Shown: piece by piece, positions 21,086-29,673 of the stretch
How the letters are laid out: the number at the start of each line of letters is the position of its first letter
Position numbering within the stretch: the stretch's first letter is position 1
Origin: Pseudothermotoga sp.
GTDB lineage: Bacteria; Thermotogota; Thermotogae; Thermotogales; DSM-5069
Direction: 5' to 3'
DNA length: 64,000 nucleotides
NCBI GenBank assembly: GCA_025060105.1
Contig: JANXCS010000002.1
Coordinates: 1-64,000, forward strand
Program-made: the position numbers and the translations under genes
Notes under the pieces: generated by a model
The model's input: only the letters and a program-made list of their open reading frames with translations
What the model was told of the DNA's origin: nothing
Databases searched by the model: none

Positions 21086-21884
21086 ACCACGCTTCAGACC
21101 CATCGTTTGGGGTAACCCGAAACTGAACAGATCCTTCAACATCGAAGCTGATCCACCGATCGGTGAGGTTTGGTTACTTTCTGAAGTTGAACCTCTCATT
21201 ACAAGCATCGATGGTGTACAGAATCTAAAGCTGAAAGATTTGCTCGACAAATTCGATTTGAGATTTCCGAGATTTCCGGTGCTGATAAAGATAGTTTCAC
21301 CTGCACAGTGGCTCTCCATCCAAGTTCATCCAGACGACGAGCTAGCTAGAATCTTGGAAAACGAGCCTTGGGGTAAAACCGAGTGTTGGTATTTCGTTGA
21401 ACCTGGCGAAGTGGCATTGATCCCGAGGGGCACAGAGCTGAAGTATCTGTCAGATCTCGATCAAGTACGATCAAAACTTGTATTCCTCAACATGAAACCT
21501 GGAGAACTTCTCTTCATCCCCGCCGGCCTCGTGCACACGCTAGGACCAAACAGCTTGGTCATTGAAATTCAGCAAGCTTCTGATTTAACATACAGAATCT
21601 ATGATTGGAACAGAGGCAGAGAATTACACTTGGAAAAAGCAATGAAAGCCTTAAAAGATTTCGATCTTGAAAAATTGATACACAAAAATTTTGAGAGACT
21701 ACACTGTGAACTTTTCAGTGTTTATCGTGTGATAGGTCGAACACACTTACCTGGCTTTTCGATAGTGATCTTTTTGAACGAAGGTGTGATAGCCAAGTAC
21801 CGTGCAAAGCCGTTCGAAACTTTCATCTCAATGAATGAAACTTTGGAAGGCGACGCAATCGTAGTCAAGATAAGAAAGAAGTGA
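21069..21884 (+). CDS. manA: Mannose-6-phosphate isomerase, type I
   Basis: Interconverts fructose-6-phosphate and mannose-6-phosphate. Zinc-ligand motif SIQVHPDDELA, then GKTECWYF, and IPAGLVHTLG with a further histidine. The active-site arginine region is DLTYRIYDWNR. 271 residues, in the range of short bacterial class I enzymes. GTG 21069 lies 8 bases after GGAGG and overlaps the FapA-like gene by 17 bases. Last gene of the plus-strand group that began with mnmG; it faces acpP across a shared hairpin. Confidence 0.92.
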   Translation: MVLKVKPRFRPIVWGNPKLNRSFNIEADPPIGEVWLLSEVEPLITSIDGVQNLKLKDLLDKFDLRFPRFPVLIKIVSPAQWLSIQVHPDDELARILENEPWGKTECWYFVEPGEVALIPRGTELKYLSDLDQVRSKLVFLNMKPGELLFIPAGLVHTLGPNSLVIEIQQASDLTYRIYDWNRGRELHLEKAMKALKDFDLEKLIHKNFERLHCELFSVYRVIGRTHLPGFSIVIFLNEGVIAKYRAKPFETFISMNETLEGDAIVVKIRKK

Positions 21885-21885
21885 A

Positions 21886-21916
21886 AAATGACGTCGCTGG
21901 ACACGCCCAGCGACGT
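21886..21916 (-). terminator. Intrinsic terminator between manA and acpP
   Basis: Perfect 10-bp stem (ACGTCGCTGG at 21891-21900 with CCAGCGACGT at 21907-21916) around a 6-base loop. In the minus direction the stem is followed by CATTTTTC, so it ends acpP transcription, starting immediately after the acpP stop. On the plus strand the T-tract is weak, though the hairpin may also help stop manA transcription. Confidence 0.82.
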
Positions 21917-22177
21917 TCATTCCTCCTCATCGGCTTCCTCTTCTTCCTCAGCCGACTTGATTTTTTCGTATAGCTCTTTGAAGATATCTCTCACCGTACG
22001 AATCTTTTCAAGTTCCTCGTCAGCTATCGTGACACCGAACTCATCCTCGATCGCCATAGCCAAATCCACGAGGTCCAGCGAGTCCGCGTCGAGGTCATCG
22101 ATGAGATCAGCATCATCCGTAACCTCATCGATATCAACACCAAGTTTGTCAGCGATGATCTCTTTGATCCTTTCCAT
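21917..22177 (-). CDS. acpP: Acyl carrier protein
   Basis: Carries acyl chains during fatty acid synthesis on a phosphopantetheine arm attached to the serine of DADSLDLVDL (about residues 35-40). Strongly acidic, with an unusually long acidic tail (SAEEEEEADEEE). ATG 22177 is chosen because AAGGAGG lies 5 bases upstream; an in-frame GTG at 22195 would lie upstream of that site. 86 residues. Apparently monocistronic: it has its own promoter upstream and a terminator immediately after the stop. Confidence 0.95.
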   Translation of the reverse strand: MERIKEIIADKLGVDIDEVTDDADLIDDLDADSLDLVDLAMAIEDEFGVTIADEELEKIRTVRDIFKELYEKIKSAEEEEEADEEE

Positions 22178-22229
22178 GAGTTCCTCCTTGTTCACTACTG
22201 CCTCCCTCCCATCGATCCCGAGTCACGAT

Positions 22230-22260
22230 ATTATAAAGCATCACTCACGTAAAATGTCAA
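22230..22260 (-). promoter_or_regulatory. Sigma-A-type promoter of acpP
   Basis: On the minus strand TTGACA (22260-22255) and TATAAT (22235-22230) are perfect consensus hexamers, but the spacer is 19 bases rather than 17. Located about 55 bases upstream of the acpP start and after the stop of the ADP-ribosylglycohydrolase homologue. Confidence 0.7.
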
Positions 22261-22276
22261 GAGTTAACCACGAAGT

Positions 22277-23650
22277 TCACGGGGAAAATCTTCTGAAGAG
22301 TTCTAAAGTATTCTTGGCAAGTCGTTCTATTGAAAGTTTTTCGAAACCTTTCAAATAGGTTTTGACTGTTCCACGCAACGGTTTTAACCAACAGGTTGGT
22401 ATCGATTCCACCCCGAGCAAAACTCCCAACACAGTTCCAACTTCTCCAGCATTGCAATCAACGTCAAAACCCATCTTTAAGACTATCTCCATACTCGCAT
22501 CGAAATTCGCTTCACCGAACCAAAGTGCTGTCACCACACAACAAAGATTGGGATACACATGGATCCAATTGTAATTTTTGAACTCTTCTTCAATTTTTTC
22601 CCTCACCTGCCTCCAACAACTTGTGTTTTCACACCAATTGATTGCTCTTCTTAAAACGTTTGCGAACTCACTGTGTTTTGGAACGTACTCCAGGGATTTC
22701 AAGATTATTTGTCTAGGATCTTTGAATGCAAAGGCGAGTGACGTGAGCACCGCACTGTGCATTCCACCATAGACACCATTGCCGGCATGTGAAACGATCG
22801 AATCCATGTGAGCAAACCGAGCAGCCTCGTAAGGGCGTGCAGGATGCATTAGTCCGTACAGCATACACCTCATCTGAGCGCCGATCCATTCTTGAAACGG
22901 GTTTCTGAAAGCACCAGATTTTGGAGGGAAAATACCTCTTTTGAGATTTTCCAGAGCCACGTACTCGGCACTCCAACCAAACGGGACAAATTTTAACCAA
23001 TACGAAGCGATTTGCCTGGAAGAAGGTTTTACCGAGTTGTAGAGAGCTTCCATGGCTACGACTTCGTAAACAATATCATCATTGTATCCGCCTTCTTCCT
23101 CAACAAAATTCGGCAGATCTTTTCTCTCAAAAGATTCAAATTGTTCACCAAAAAACCCTTCGAATTTTGTGCCCATACTCGCTGCACTGATCTGACCGAA
23201 CCATCCACCAAGCACTGAACTGTACAACCTTTCGTAATTGAATCGAAAGCTTTCATGAGATATTTGATTGGATATCGCTTTCCAACTTGAAGGTTTTTCG
23301 AACGAATGGTATGGATGATCCCTCACGATGGGAGCTTTTTCAAGCTCATTGAATATTGATGCAGTCACAACTTTCAGCTCTTCAAAATTTTTTTCCTCCA
23401 AAAATTTGAGACCATCCTCGAACAACTTTTCAGCTCTCGAGACATCTCGACCCATGTTTTCAACTGACTGTATTGCTCCCGCCATGAGACACTCTGGTGC
23501 ACCGGAACCTGGAACGCGGCTCGACCAGAACAACGAAACTAGGTCGTTCGAAAAAACTGAAAGCTGTGTCATATCTCCCCACTCAGACTTCCAGGTTGGA
23601 TCGAATTTTGCTTCTCTCCTCATTGTATGCTCATATTGCCAAGCCTTCAT
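22277..23650 (-). CDS. ADP-ribosylglycohydrolase family protein
   Basis: 457 residues with the all-helical DraG/ARH fold signatures in the C-terminal 300 residues: EGGYNDDIVYEVVAME (metal-binding D-D pair), SHAGNGVYGGMHSAVL, and FDVDCNAGEVGTVLGVLLG (D-x-D metal ligands). The N-terminal 130 residues are less typical. The family removes ADP-ribose from proteins, or acts on ADP-ribose derivatives and other N-glycosides. Its ATG overlaps the stop of an upstream nucleoside-type ABC permease (ATGA), so it is probably the last gene of that operon. This favours a role in nucleoside or ribosyl compound use rather than protein de-ADP-ribosylation, but that is inference. Confidence 0.85.
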   Translation of the reverse strand: MKAWQYEHTMRREAKFDPTWKSEWGDMTQLSVFSNDLVSLFWSSRVPGSGAPECLMAGAIQSVENMGRDVSRAEKLFEDGLKFLEEKNFEELKVVTASIFNELEKAPIVRDHPYHSFEKPSSWKAISNQISHESFRFNYERLYSSVLGGWFGQISAASMGTKFEGFFGEQFESFERKDLPNFVEEEGGYNDDIVYEVVAMEALYNSVKPSSRQIASYWLKFVPFGWSAEYVALENLKRGIFPPKSGAFRNPFQEWIGAQMRCMLYGLMHPARPYEAARFAHMDSIVSHAGNGVYGGMHSAVLTSLAFAFKDPRQIILKSLEYVPKHSEFANVLRRAINWCENTSCWRQVREKIEEEFKNYNWIHVYPNLCCVVTALWFGEANFDASMEIVLKMGFDVDCNAGEVGTVLGVLLGVESIPTCWLKPLRGTVKTYLKGFEKLSIERLAKNTLELFRRFSP

Positions 23651-24537
23651 GAAGTTCTCGCCCTCCTAGCATAACTGTAAAGGACAAAGAGCGTGGCAAC
23701 GTAAGGTAGCATCGCTGTGAACTGTGGCGGAATTGCGTACCTTTGGAACAACAAACCGAGATTCTCAAGAAGTCCAAAAATCAGAGACATGAACATGATC
23801 GGTCCAGGCTTGCCACGAACCAAGATGATGATCGCAAGGGATATCCATCCACGACCGTTCGACATGTTTTCGGCAAACAAAGTCACGTATCCGAGCGAGA
23901 GGTAGACGCCAGCCATTGATGAAAGCAATCCACACAATATAACGCTCCAAAGCTTGAGTGTGCTTGAACTCAACCCAACCGAAGCCACTGCGGACGGCTC
24001 CTCACCTGAAGCCCTAAGTCTCAGACCAAAGCGCGTTCGATAGAGGGCCACGTGACAAACGAAAGCTGAGATTATTGACACAAAGACGAGAAACGGATGG
24101 GAGGAAAATATTTCTTTCATTATGGGAACCTTTTCAACAAATGGCACGCTCACTCTGGGAATCGATGGTATGGCTTGCGATATGAAAGCACCTTTAACAT
24201 GGAAAGTGGCTCTCAAAGAGTAAGTTGTCCAACCGAGTGCGAGCATGTTTATGCCTATACCCGTTATGAATTCATCCACCTTGAGTACGATGACAAAGAT
24301 CGAGAAAATCAATGCGAGTACTATCCCACTGATTAGTGCGAAAAGTACGCCGTAAAACCAATGGCCAAACGTGTAGGCTCCATAAACAGCGTAGTATGCC
24401 CCCATCAGCATCATGCCTTCCATCGCTATATTGAAAACGTTGGCGTGGAAGCTGAACATGCCCCCAAGTGCTGCCAAATTGATCGGTGTGGCGCTGCTGA
24501 GCGCAGCGTGCAAAAGTTGAACAACAATCGAGTACAT
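23647..24537 (-). CDS. BMP-type (nucleoside) ABC transporter permease 2
   Basis: 296 residues with about eight hydrophobic segments; belongs to the branched-chain/ribose-type permease superfamily, subgroup found with BMP binding proteins (ATPINLAALGGMFSFHANVF; NIAMEGMMLMGAYYAV; VASVGLSSSTLKLWSVILCG). In characterised relatives such as the RnsABCD and NupABC systems this is the second permease of a nucleoside importer. It starts a few bases after the first permease and ends overlapping the ADP-ribosylglycohydrolase homologue. Confidence 0.9.
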   Translation of the reverse strand: MYSIVVQLLHAALSSATPINLAALGGMFSFHANVFNIAMEGMMLMGAYYAVYGAYTFGHWFYGVLFALISGIVLALIFSIFVIVLKVDEFITGIGINMLALGWTTYSLRATFHVKGAFISQAIPSIPRVSVPFVEKVPIMKEIFSSHPFLVFVSIISAFVCHVALYRTRFGLRLRASGEEPSAVASVGLSSSTLKLWSVILCGLLSSMAGVYLSLGYVTLFAENMSNGRGWISLAIIILVRGKPGPIMFMSLIFGLLENLGLLFQRYAIPPQFTAMLPYVATLFVLYSYARRARTS

Positions 24538-24540
24538 GGT

Positions 24541-25584
24541 TCATCTCACCAACTTGCGTAATTCCTTCTTCGCTTTCAACCAATCCATTAAATTGACCAA
24601 ACCGGAACGCGTCCCAACGAGCGTGAGCACGATCACAGCTTGGAGAAAAAGTACGAACTCGGACGGTACTGATGTTTCAAACTCCATACCAACAGCTCCA
24701 TTTTTCAGAAAACCCATGAACAGAGCGTAAAACAACGTTTGGAAGATTTGGTTGTTCGCCATTATGGCTATCATGACCCCATCCCAGCCAAAGTTGGCAC
24801 CTATACCCTTCATGAACCTGTGCTGGGTACCTCCGAGTATGATCAAGGCTCCCGCAAGGCCGGAGAGAAAACCACTTATCAACAAGATCGATGTAGTGTT
24901 TACTTCTACATCACACCCTCCCACAGTGGCGAAAAGCTTATTGTATCCCATCATGCGCGACTCATAACCACGCCAGGTTTTCCAAACGAAAAACCAACAC
25001 AAAAACACCATGAATAAAGCCACAAAGAAAGCTAAGTTTACATCGAAAACGCTCGTCATGAAATATTCACGTCTGATTAACTTCGTTGAAGGTACATATG
25101 CTTTCGGATCCAAAAACGGATAAGTGGCTAGGTACAACGTCGAATACTCAGCTAGAAAATTGAGCATCAACGTCGAAATGAACTCGTCCATGCGATATCT
25201 CTTTCTGAAGAATGCGGCCAGTCCTGCCCATGTAGCACCTGCGATTCCCCCTAGCAACGCCAAGAATGTCACACCGAACCATCCTGGGAGCTTTAGATAA
25301 ATTCCACACACTGCACACACCAGAGCTCCCCAAAGAAATTGCCCATGTTGGCCGAGGTTCACAACACCGCACATGAAGGCAACTGAAGCGGAAAGGCCTG
25401 TGAGTATCAATGGGAAAGATGCGTTCAAGGTGTTCGACAGAGAAAACCAAGATCCAAGTCCATAGTCGTAAAGAGCTTTGTAAACTTGCATTGGCGAGCT
25501 GTGGTGTAAAAGTATGAAAACTCCACCGACAGAAAAAGCAAAAATTACAGCAAGGATCGTTTGAAACAGTACTGCAAGTTTCAA
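24541..25584 (-). CDS. BMP-type (nucleoside) ABC transporter permease 1
   Basis: 347 residues, about nine membrane segments, larger of the two permeases (LTGLSASVAFMCGVVNLGQHG; MDEFISTLMLNFLAEY; GIGANFGWDGVMIAIMANN). The start is a TTG at 25584 overlapping the ATPase stop (TTGA) with GGGGG 7 bases upstream. Partner of the downstream permease and upstream ATPase in importing probably nucleosides. Confidence 0.9.
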   Translation of the reverse strand: MKLAVLFQTILAVIFAFSVGGVFILLHHSSPMQVYKALYDYGLGSWFSLSNTLNASFPLILTGLSASVAFMCGVVNLGQHGQFLWGALVCAVCGIYLKLPGWFGVTFLALLGGIAGATWAGLAAFFRKRYRMDEFISTLMLNFLAEYSTLYLATYPFLDPKAYVPSTKLIRREYFMTSVFDVNLAFFVALFMVFLCWFFVWKTWRGYESRMMGYNKLFATVGGCDVEVNTTSILLISGFLSGLAGALIILGGTQHRFMKGIGANFGWDGVMIAIMANNQIFQTLFYALFMGFLKNGAVGMEFETSVPSEFVLFLQAVIVLTLVGTRSGLVNLMDWLKAKKELRKLVR

Positions 25585-27092
25585 ACTTTAACCCCCAACA
25601 TGTGGTAACCCACCACGACTTTGTCGATTTTTCGAGGATCCAATTCAGCCACGATGCGGCCAGCACGCATCACGTAGATCCTATCCGAAAGATTCATGAG
25701 TTCATCAAGGTCTGCACTTATGAGCAGCACAGCTTTGCCACGACTTTTCAGAGAAATTATCTGACTTCTCATGTACTGAGTCGATGCAACATCCAACCCT
25801 CTGGTGGGTTGATCGAGCACGATCAGATCCCTGTTCAGAGCTATCTCTCTTGCAGTGACTACCTTTTGCTGATTGCCACCAGAAAGGGTTTGCACCTTTT
25901 CAAACGGTCCTCTGCAGACGATTTCAAAGTCTCCAATCAACCGCATGGCAAATTCGTTCGCTGTTACATCGTCGAGCATAAACCCTTTTCTCAAAGGAGG
26001 ATTCATGTGATGGGTCATGATCAAATTTTCCTTTATCGTTGCTTTGAGTGCGAGCCCGACCTGTTTTCTATCCTGTGGTACGTAGGCCATCAAAGATCTT
26101 CTTTTCCTGATAGAAAAGTTCGTCACATCTTTTCCAAAGACCTCTATCATTCCAGAGCTTAGTTTCCTCAAACCTATTAAAACTTCGACCAATTCTTTCT
26201 GCCCATTTCCTTCTATTCCTGCTATACCGACGATTTCACCCTCACGCACAACGAGACTGACTGTATCGAGCAACCTCTTACCACTCAATCGATCCACGAG
26301 GGTGACGTCTCTAAGGGTCAATACAGGTTGGCCTATGGTTGTAGAAGATTTTACAGAAACAAGATGAACAGACCGACCGACCATCATTTCCGCTAGTTCA
26401 TTGATGTTCAAATGCCCATCGTTGCTCAGCGTGGCGATCTTCTCGCCCTTCCTCAGAACGGTGATTCTGTCAGAGATCTTCAATACTTCCTCCAACTTGT
26501 GACTCACGAAGATGATCGTTTTACCTTGATTTTTGAGCTTGATCATCTCATCGAACAGTTCTTCGCTCTCTTGAGGTGTGAGCGCGGCAGTTGGTTCATC
26601 TAGGATGAGGATGTTCACTCTCCTGTAAAGTTGTTTTAGTATCTCCACCTTCTGTCTACCGGCGATGGACAATTCCTGAGTGATCGCATCGATTTCAAGC
26701 TTCAGACCAAATTCCTCCGCGAGTTTTCTCACTGTTTGTAACGACCTTTCTCTTTGAAGAAAACCGAATCGAGTTGGTTCAGAACCCAGGACGATATTTT
26801 CGTAGACTTTCAATGAACCCACGAGTGCTAGTTCTTGATGCACCATTCCTATACCAAGCTTTGTAGCAACCACAGGACTAGTTATGTGCACTTTTTCACC
26901 GTTCACACGTATTTCTCCAGAGGAGGGCTTGACCATTCCAAAAAGGATTTTCATCAACGTTGACTTCCCCGCACCATTCTCTCCAACCAGTGCATGTATC
27001 TCACCTTTCTCCACAGAGAAATCAACATGTTTAAGTGCAACCACGTTCGGTGGGTAGACTTTACATATATCCACCATTTCTATGAGGGGCAA
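25581..27092 (-). CDS. BMP-type (nucleoside) ABC transporter ATPase, two ABC domains
   Basis: 503 residues with duplicated ABC domains. First: Walker A GENGAGKST (about residue 38), signature in ELSIAGRQKVEIL, Walker B LILDEPTAALT. Second: GIEGNGQKE (degenerate Walker A, as usual in this subfamily), signature LSGGNQQKV, Walker B IVLDQPTRGLD. Starts with TTG 27092, 8 bases after GAGGTG, and just follows the binding-protein gene. Powers the permease pair downstream. Confidence 0.93.
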   Translation of the reverse strand: MPLIEMVDICKVYPPNVVALKHVDFSVEKGEIHALVGENGAGKSTLMKILFGMVKPSSGEIRVNGEKVHITSPVVATKLGIGMVHQELALVGSLKVYENIVLGSEPTRFGFLQRERSLQTVRKLAEEFGLKLEIDAITQELSIAGRQKVEILKQLYRRVNILILDEPTAALTPQESEELFDEMIKLKNQGKTIIFVSHKLEEVLKISDRITVLRKGEKIATLSNDGHLNINELAEMMVGRSVHLVSVKSSTTIGQPVLTLRDVTLVDRLSGKRLLDTVSLVVREGEIVGIAGIEGNGQKELVEVLIGLRKLSSGMIEVFGKDVTNFSIRKRRSLMAYVPQDRKQVGLALKATIKENLIMTHHMNPPLRKGFMLDDVTANEFAMRLIGDFEIVCRGPFEKVQTLSGGNQQKVVTAREIALNRDLIVLDQPTRGLDVASTQYMRSQIISLKSRGKAVLLISADLDELMNLSDRIYVMRAGRIVAELDPRKIDKVVVGYHMLGVKV

Positions 27093-27104
27093 GGTTGTAT
27101 CACC

Positions 27105-28097
27105 TCACGGTTTGTATGGCTTCACTTTTATCTCACCGTTGGCCACTTTGTTCTGTATTTCGATGATCTTCCTAACAACCTCCGCCGGGAGAATCGCCCT
27201 CGTGTATTCATCTATAGCCAAGCCGACCATGCCTTCTTTCACACCGAAACTGTACACTTTACCACGCTCGAACGTACCATCGAGGATCATTTTGAAAATG
27301 GTGTATATCGATTTACCAACTTCTTTCAAATCACTCGTTATCACGTGGCCAGGTACCAATGGATTTTGGTTACTGTCGACACCTATGGCATACTTACCGA
27401 CTTCCTTGGCTGCCTGTAACACTCCAAAACCCGTGAGTGCGGCTATCTGGAAAACCACATCGGCTCCCTCCGCGTAGAGTTGGAGCGCTGCTTGTTTACC
27501 CTTCGCAGGATCATCCCAAGTTCCAACGTAGATCACCTTCACTTGAACCTCTGGATCAACGTACTTGGCTCCTTGTTCATATCCATAAACGAACGATCTT
27601 ATCACGATGTCATCGTCTCCTCCTACGGCACCTATGATTTTTTGAGGGTTGATACCAGGCAAATTCACCATTGTCGTGACCATGGCTGCAACGACCCCAG
27701 CCAGAAACGCGCCTTCTTCTTCACGATAGTCTATGCTCGATATGATACCTTTCTCGTCCTGCACTACCGTGTCTATGTTCACCCAAATCTTGTTTGGAAA
27801 TCTCATAGCAACTTGTTTGAGTTCCTCCTCAAAGCCGTAAGATATGACGAATATGACGTCTGCCCACTGTGCCGCCGTGATCAAACTCGGATAATACAGC
27901 GAAGGGTCAAAGTTACATTCGATGACTCTGGTTTGAACTTTGAAGTCTTCCTCGAGTTTTTTGATACCGGCATATCCAGAATCGTAGAACGATTGATCAC
28001 CTAAAGAACCGTTTATTACGTATGCCACACGCTTTGGGACAGCAAAGAGTATCAGAGTCAAAACGGTGCAGATGACTATCGACAGAAACTTCCTCAT
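27105..28097 (-). CDS. BMP family substrate-binding protein
   Basis: 330 residues with an N-terminal signal sequence (MRKFLSIVICTVLTLILFAV); no lipobox cysteine is visible, so it may be anchored by an uncleaved signal or be free. Bmp/PnrA family motifs: VAYVINGSLGDQSFYDSGYAG, AQWADVIFVISYGF, GVDSNQNPLVPGHVITS. Characterised relatives bind purine nucleosides. ATG 28097 lies 6 bases after AGGAGGTG, a strong site in line with high expression of a binding protein. Confidence 0.92.
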   Translation of the reverse strand: MRKFLSIVICTVLTLILFAVPKRVAYVINGSLGDQSFYDSGYAGIKKLEEDFKVQTRVIECNFDPSLYYPSLITAAQWADVIFVISYGFEEELKQVAMRFPNKIWVNIDTVVQDEKGIISSIDYREEEGAFLAGVVAAMVTTMVNLPGINPQKIIGAVGGDDDIVIRSFVYGYEQGAKYVDPEVQVKVIYVGTWDDPAKGKQAALQLYAEGADVVFQIAALTGFGVLQAAKEVGKYAIGVDSNQNPLVPGHVITSDLKEVGKSIYTIFKMILDGTFERGKVYSFGVKEGMVGLAIDEYTRAILPAEVVRKIIEIQNKVANGEIKVKPYKP

Positions 28098-28124
28098 GAT
28101 CAACACCTCCTGAATTTAATTCTA

Positions 28125-28877
28125 TCATCCTGAAAATCTGACCAACAGCAAAAAAGCAATCATTAATACAACAAAGGAATCTGACCAGGAGAGCTTAAGG
28201 GGTTTGTAAAGTGTTGGTCGGGAAAAAACGCCGTATTTTCTCATCTCGAGAGAAATCGAAATAGATTCCGCACGCTTGAGCGTGAAAAAGAACAGAGGTA
28301 CCAAGATTGATTCGAGAGATCTCAAAGCTTGAACGAGGTTCTTGCTGTTCCATCTTTGACCACGCACTGTTTGAGCAATTTTAATCCTCTCGAGTTGGTT
28401 GAAGAGGATCGGTATTTGAATGAGAGAAAGTGTTAACAAAAGTGATATTTGGCGCGCCAACTTTTTCATGCCAAAAAATCTCAGGATCACTTCGAATCCT
28501 CTGGCGAACATCACGTTGGAAGTCGTTCTGAAGATCACAGACGTTGCCAAAACACTCATAGCCACTATGTAAACAGAACTCAGAGCACGAGAGAAAAGAA
28601 TCGAAAGATCCATTCTCGCCCCGAAAGGTATCAGTTCAAGCAGAAAAATTGTTACCAGAAACCACTTAACTTTGACAAGATCTGAAACGAACAGTTTGGC
28701 ACCGATTTTGGAAAGAAGTATCAGAGTGAACAGTGTCATAAAAGTTGTGATATAATTCAATGGCGATTGAAAAGTGAATAGAGAAAACAATAGTGTGATC
28801 AAGTAAATGATCTTTAGAGCGGGATTCATTCTGTGAACAGGAGAATTTTTATGAACGTATTTTCCGAAGCTGTTCAA
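28125..28877 (-). CDS. EcfT-like energy-coupling membrane protein
   Basis: 250 residues, five or so membrane helices and a long cytoplasmic segment with motifs typical of ECF transporter T components (AQTVRGQRW and RAESISISLEMRKYG, matching the family's two ARG-like coupling motifs). T components normally bridge two ATPases and a substrate-specific S component. No ECF ATPase or S gene is next to it. It begins with TTG 28877 (no strong ribosome binding site; ATG codons lie further in) and ends 28 bases before the BMP binding protein. Confidence 0.85.
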   Translation of the reverse strand: MNSFGKYVHKNSPVHRMNPALKIIYLITLLFSLFTFQSPLNYITTFMTLFTLILLSKIGAKLFVSDLVKVKWFLVTIFLLELIPFGARMDLSILFSRALSSVYIVAMSVLATSVIFRTTSNVMFARGFEVILRFFGMKKLARQISLLLTLSLIQIPILFNQLERIKIAQTVRGQRWNSKNLVQALRSLESILVPLFFFTLKRAESISISLEMRKYGVFSRPTLYKPLKLSWSDSFVVLMIAFLLLVRFSG

Positions 28878-28900
28878 GCAATCACCACACTCGATTTAAT

Positions 28901-28927
28901 TAAAATTTTCTTTCACCCGGACGATTA
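28901..28927 (+). promoter_or_regulatory. Sigma-28 (FliA) type promoter for flgM
   Basis: TAAAATTT at 28901-28908, an 11-base spacer, then GACGATTA at 28920-28927, compared with the flagellar sigma-28 consensus TAAAGTTT-N11-GCCGATAA (seven of eight bases, exact spacing, six of eight). Located 22 bases upstream of flgM, at the head of the late flagellar genes. Confidence 0.72.
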
Positions 28928-28954
28928 TACAAGAGAGGGAGGAGGCTTATGCAA
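28924..28954 (-). promoter_or_regulatory. Possible promoter for the ecfT-BMP transporter genes
   Basis: On the minus strand TTGCAT (28954-28949) and TATAAT (28929-28924) are separated by 19 bases, as at acpP. The -10 hexamer overlaps the flgM sigma-28 -10 element on the other strand. About 45 bases upstream of the EcfT-like gene. Confidence 0.35.
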
Positions 28955-29209
28955 GAGATCAATGGTGTGGGGAAACCTTATCAAATCCAGCAACCTACTC
29001 CCCTCAACAGAACTGAGAAAAAACCACGTAGCGAGTCTGAATCTTTGCAGATTGGGGAAAAGCTGAACATACCAGAGCTTTTGAGAGAAGCCAAACAATC
29101 TCCCGAAGTACGCGAAAAACTCGTAGAGCAACTCAGAGCAGCGATAGAACAAGGTGTTTACACCATCGATCCAGAGAGGATCGCAAGGCACATAATGAGG
29201 GAACTGTAA
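28949..29209 (+). CDS. flgM: Anti-sigma-28 factor FlgM
   Basis: 86-residue FlgM-type protein: a disordered, polar N-terminus and the sigma-28-binding C-terminal helices with VREKLVEQLRAAIEQGVYTI, DPERIARHIM. FlgM holds FliA inactive until the hook is complete and it is exported. ATG 28949 has GGAGGAGG 3 bases upstream. A sigma-28-like promoter directly upstream fits autoregulation. First gene of the flagellar group. Confidence 0.92.
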   Translation: MQEINGVGKPYQIQQPTPLNRTEKKPRSESESLQIGEKLNIPELLREAKQSPEVREKLVEQLRAAIEQGVYTIDPERIARHIMREL

Positions 29210-29214
29210 GCTCG

Positions 29215-29673
29215 ATGGATGAACTCTTTTCGATCCTCGATGAAGAGGAAAGTTTTTTGTTGCAGATAGATCAACAGTTACAGCGCTGTGAATTGTCCCT
29301 CAGCAGTAAGAACACATCCCATCTTGAGGAAACTCTCTTCCAATTGGAAAACCTTCTGACTGAATTCTCTCAGTTGGATGAGAAACGTAGGGATGTTTTT
29401 GAAGAAGTCAAAAGAAAATTTGGATTGAGTGATACCATCAATTTTTTCGATTTTTGCAAGCAACATCCTCTTTTGATGGAGAGATTGTTCAAAATCGTCG
29501 ATCTTCTCAAAAACCTCTCTCACAAAGTGGAAAGGTTGCGAAGTCTGAGTGAATTTCACCAAGCGTATTTTGATTTCATAGTGAAGCTTTTGAACCCTCC
29601 AAGTTTTTCTATCTACAACGCGAAGGCCCGCCTAGAAACAAATCCACGAAGAGGTTTCAAAGCTGAAGGCTGA
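29215..29673 (+). CDS. flgN: FlgN-like flagellar export chaperone
   Basis: 152-residue, almost entirely helical, acidic protein followed by the typical short tail (IYNAKARLETNPRRGFKAEG). Length, helical pattern and position between flgM and flgK support FlgN, the export chaperone for the hook-filament junction proteins FlgK and FlgL. The sequence alone is weakly conserved, so the assignment leans on context. Confidence 0.8.
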   Translation: MDELFSILDEEESFLLQIDQQLQRCELSLSSKNTSHLEETLFQLENLLTEFSQLDEKRRDVFEEVKRKFGLSDTINFFDFCKQHPLLMERLFKIVDLLKNLSHKVERLRSLSEFHQAYFDFIVKLLNPPSFSIYNAKARLETNPRRGFKAEG

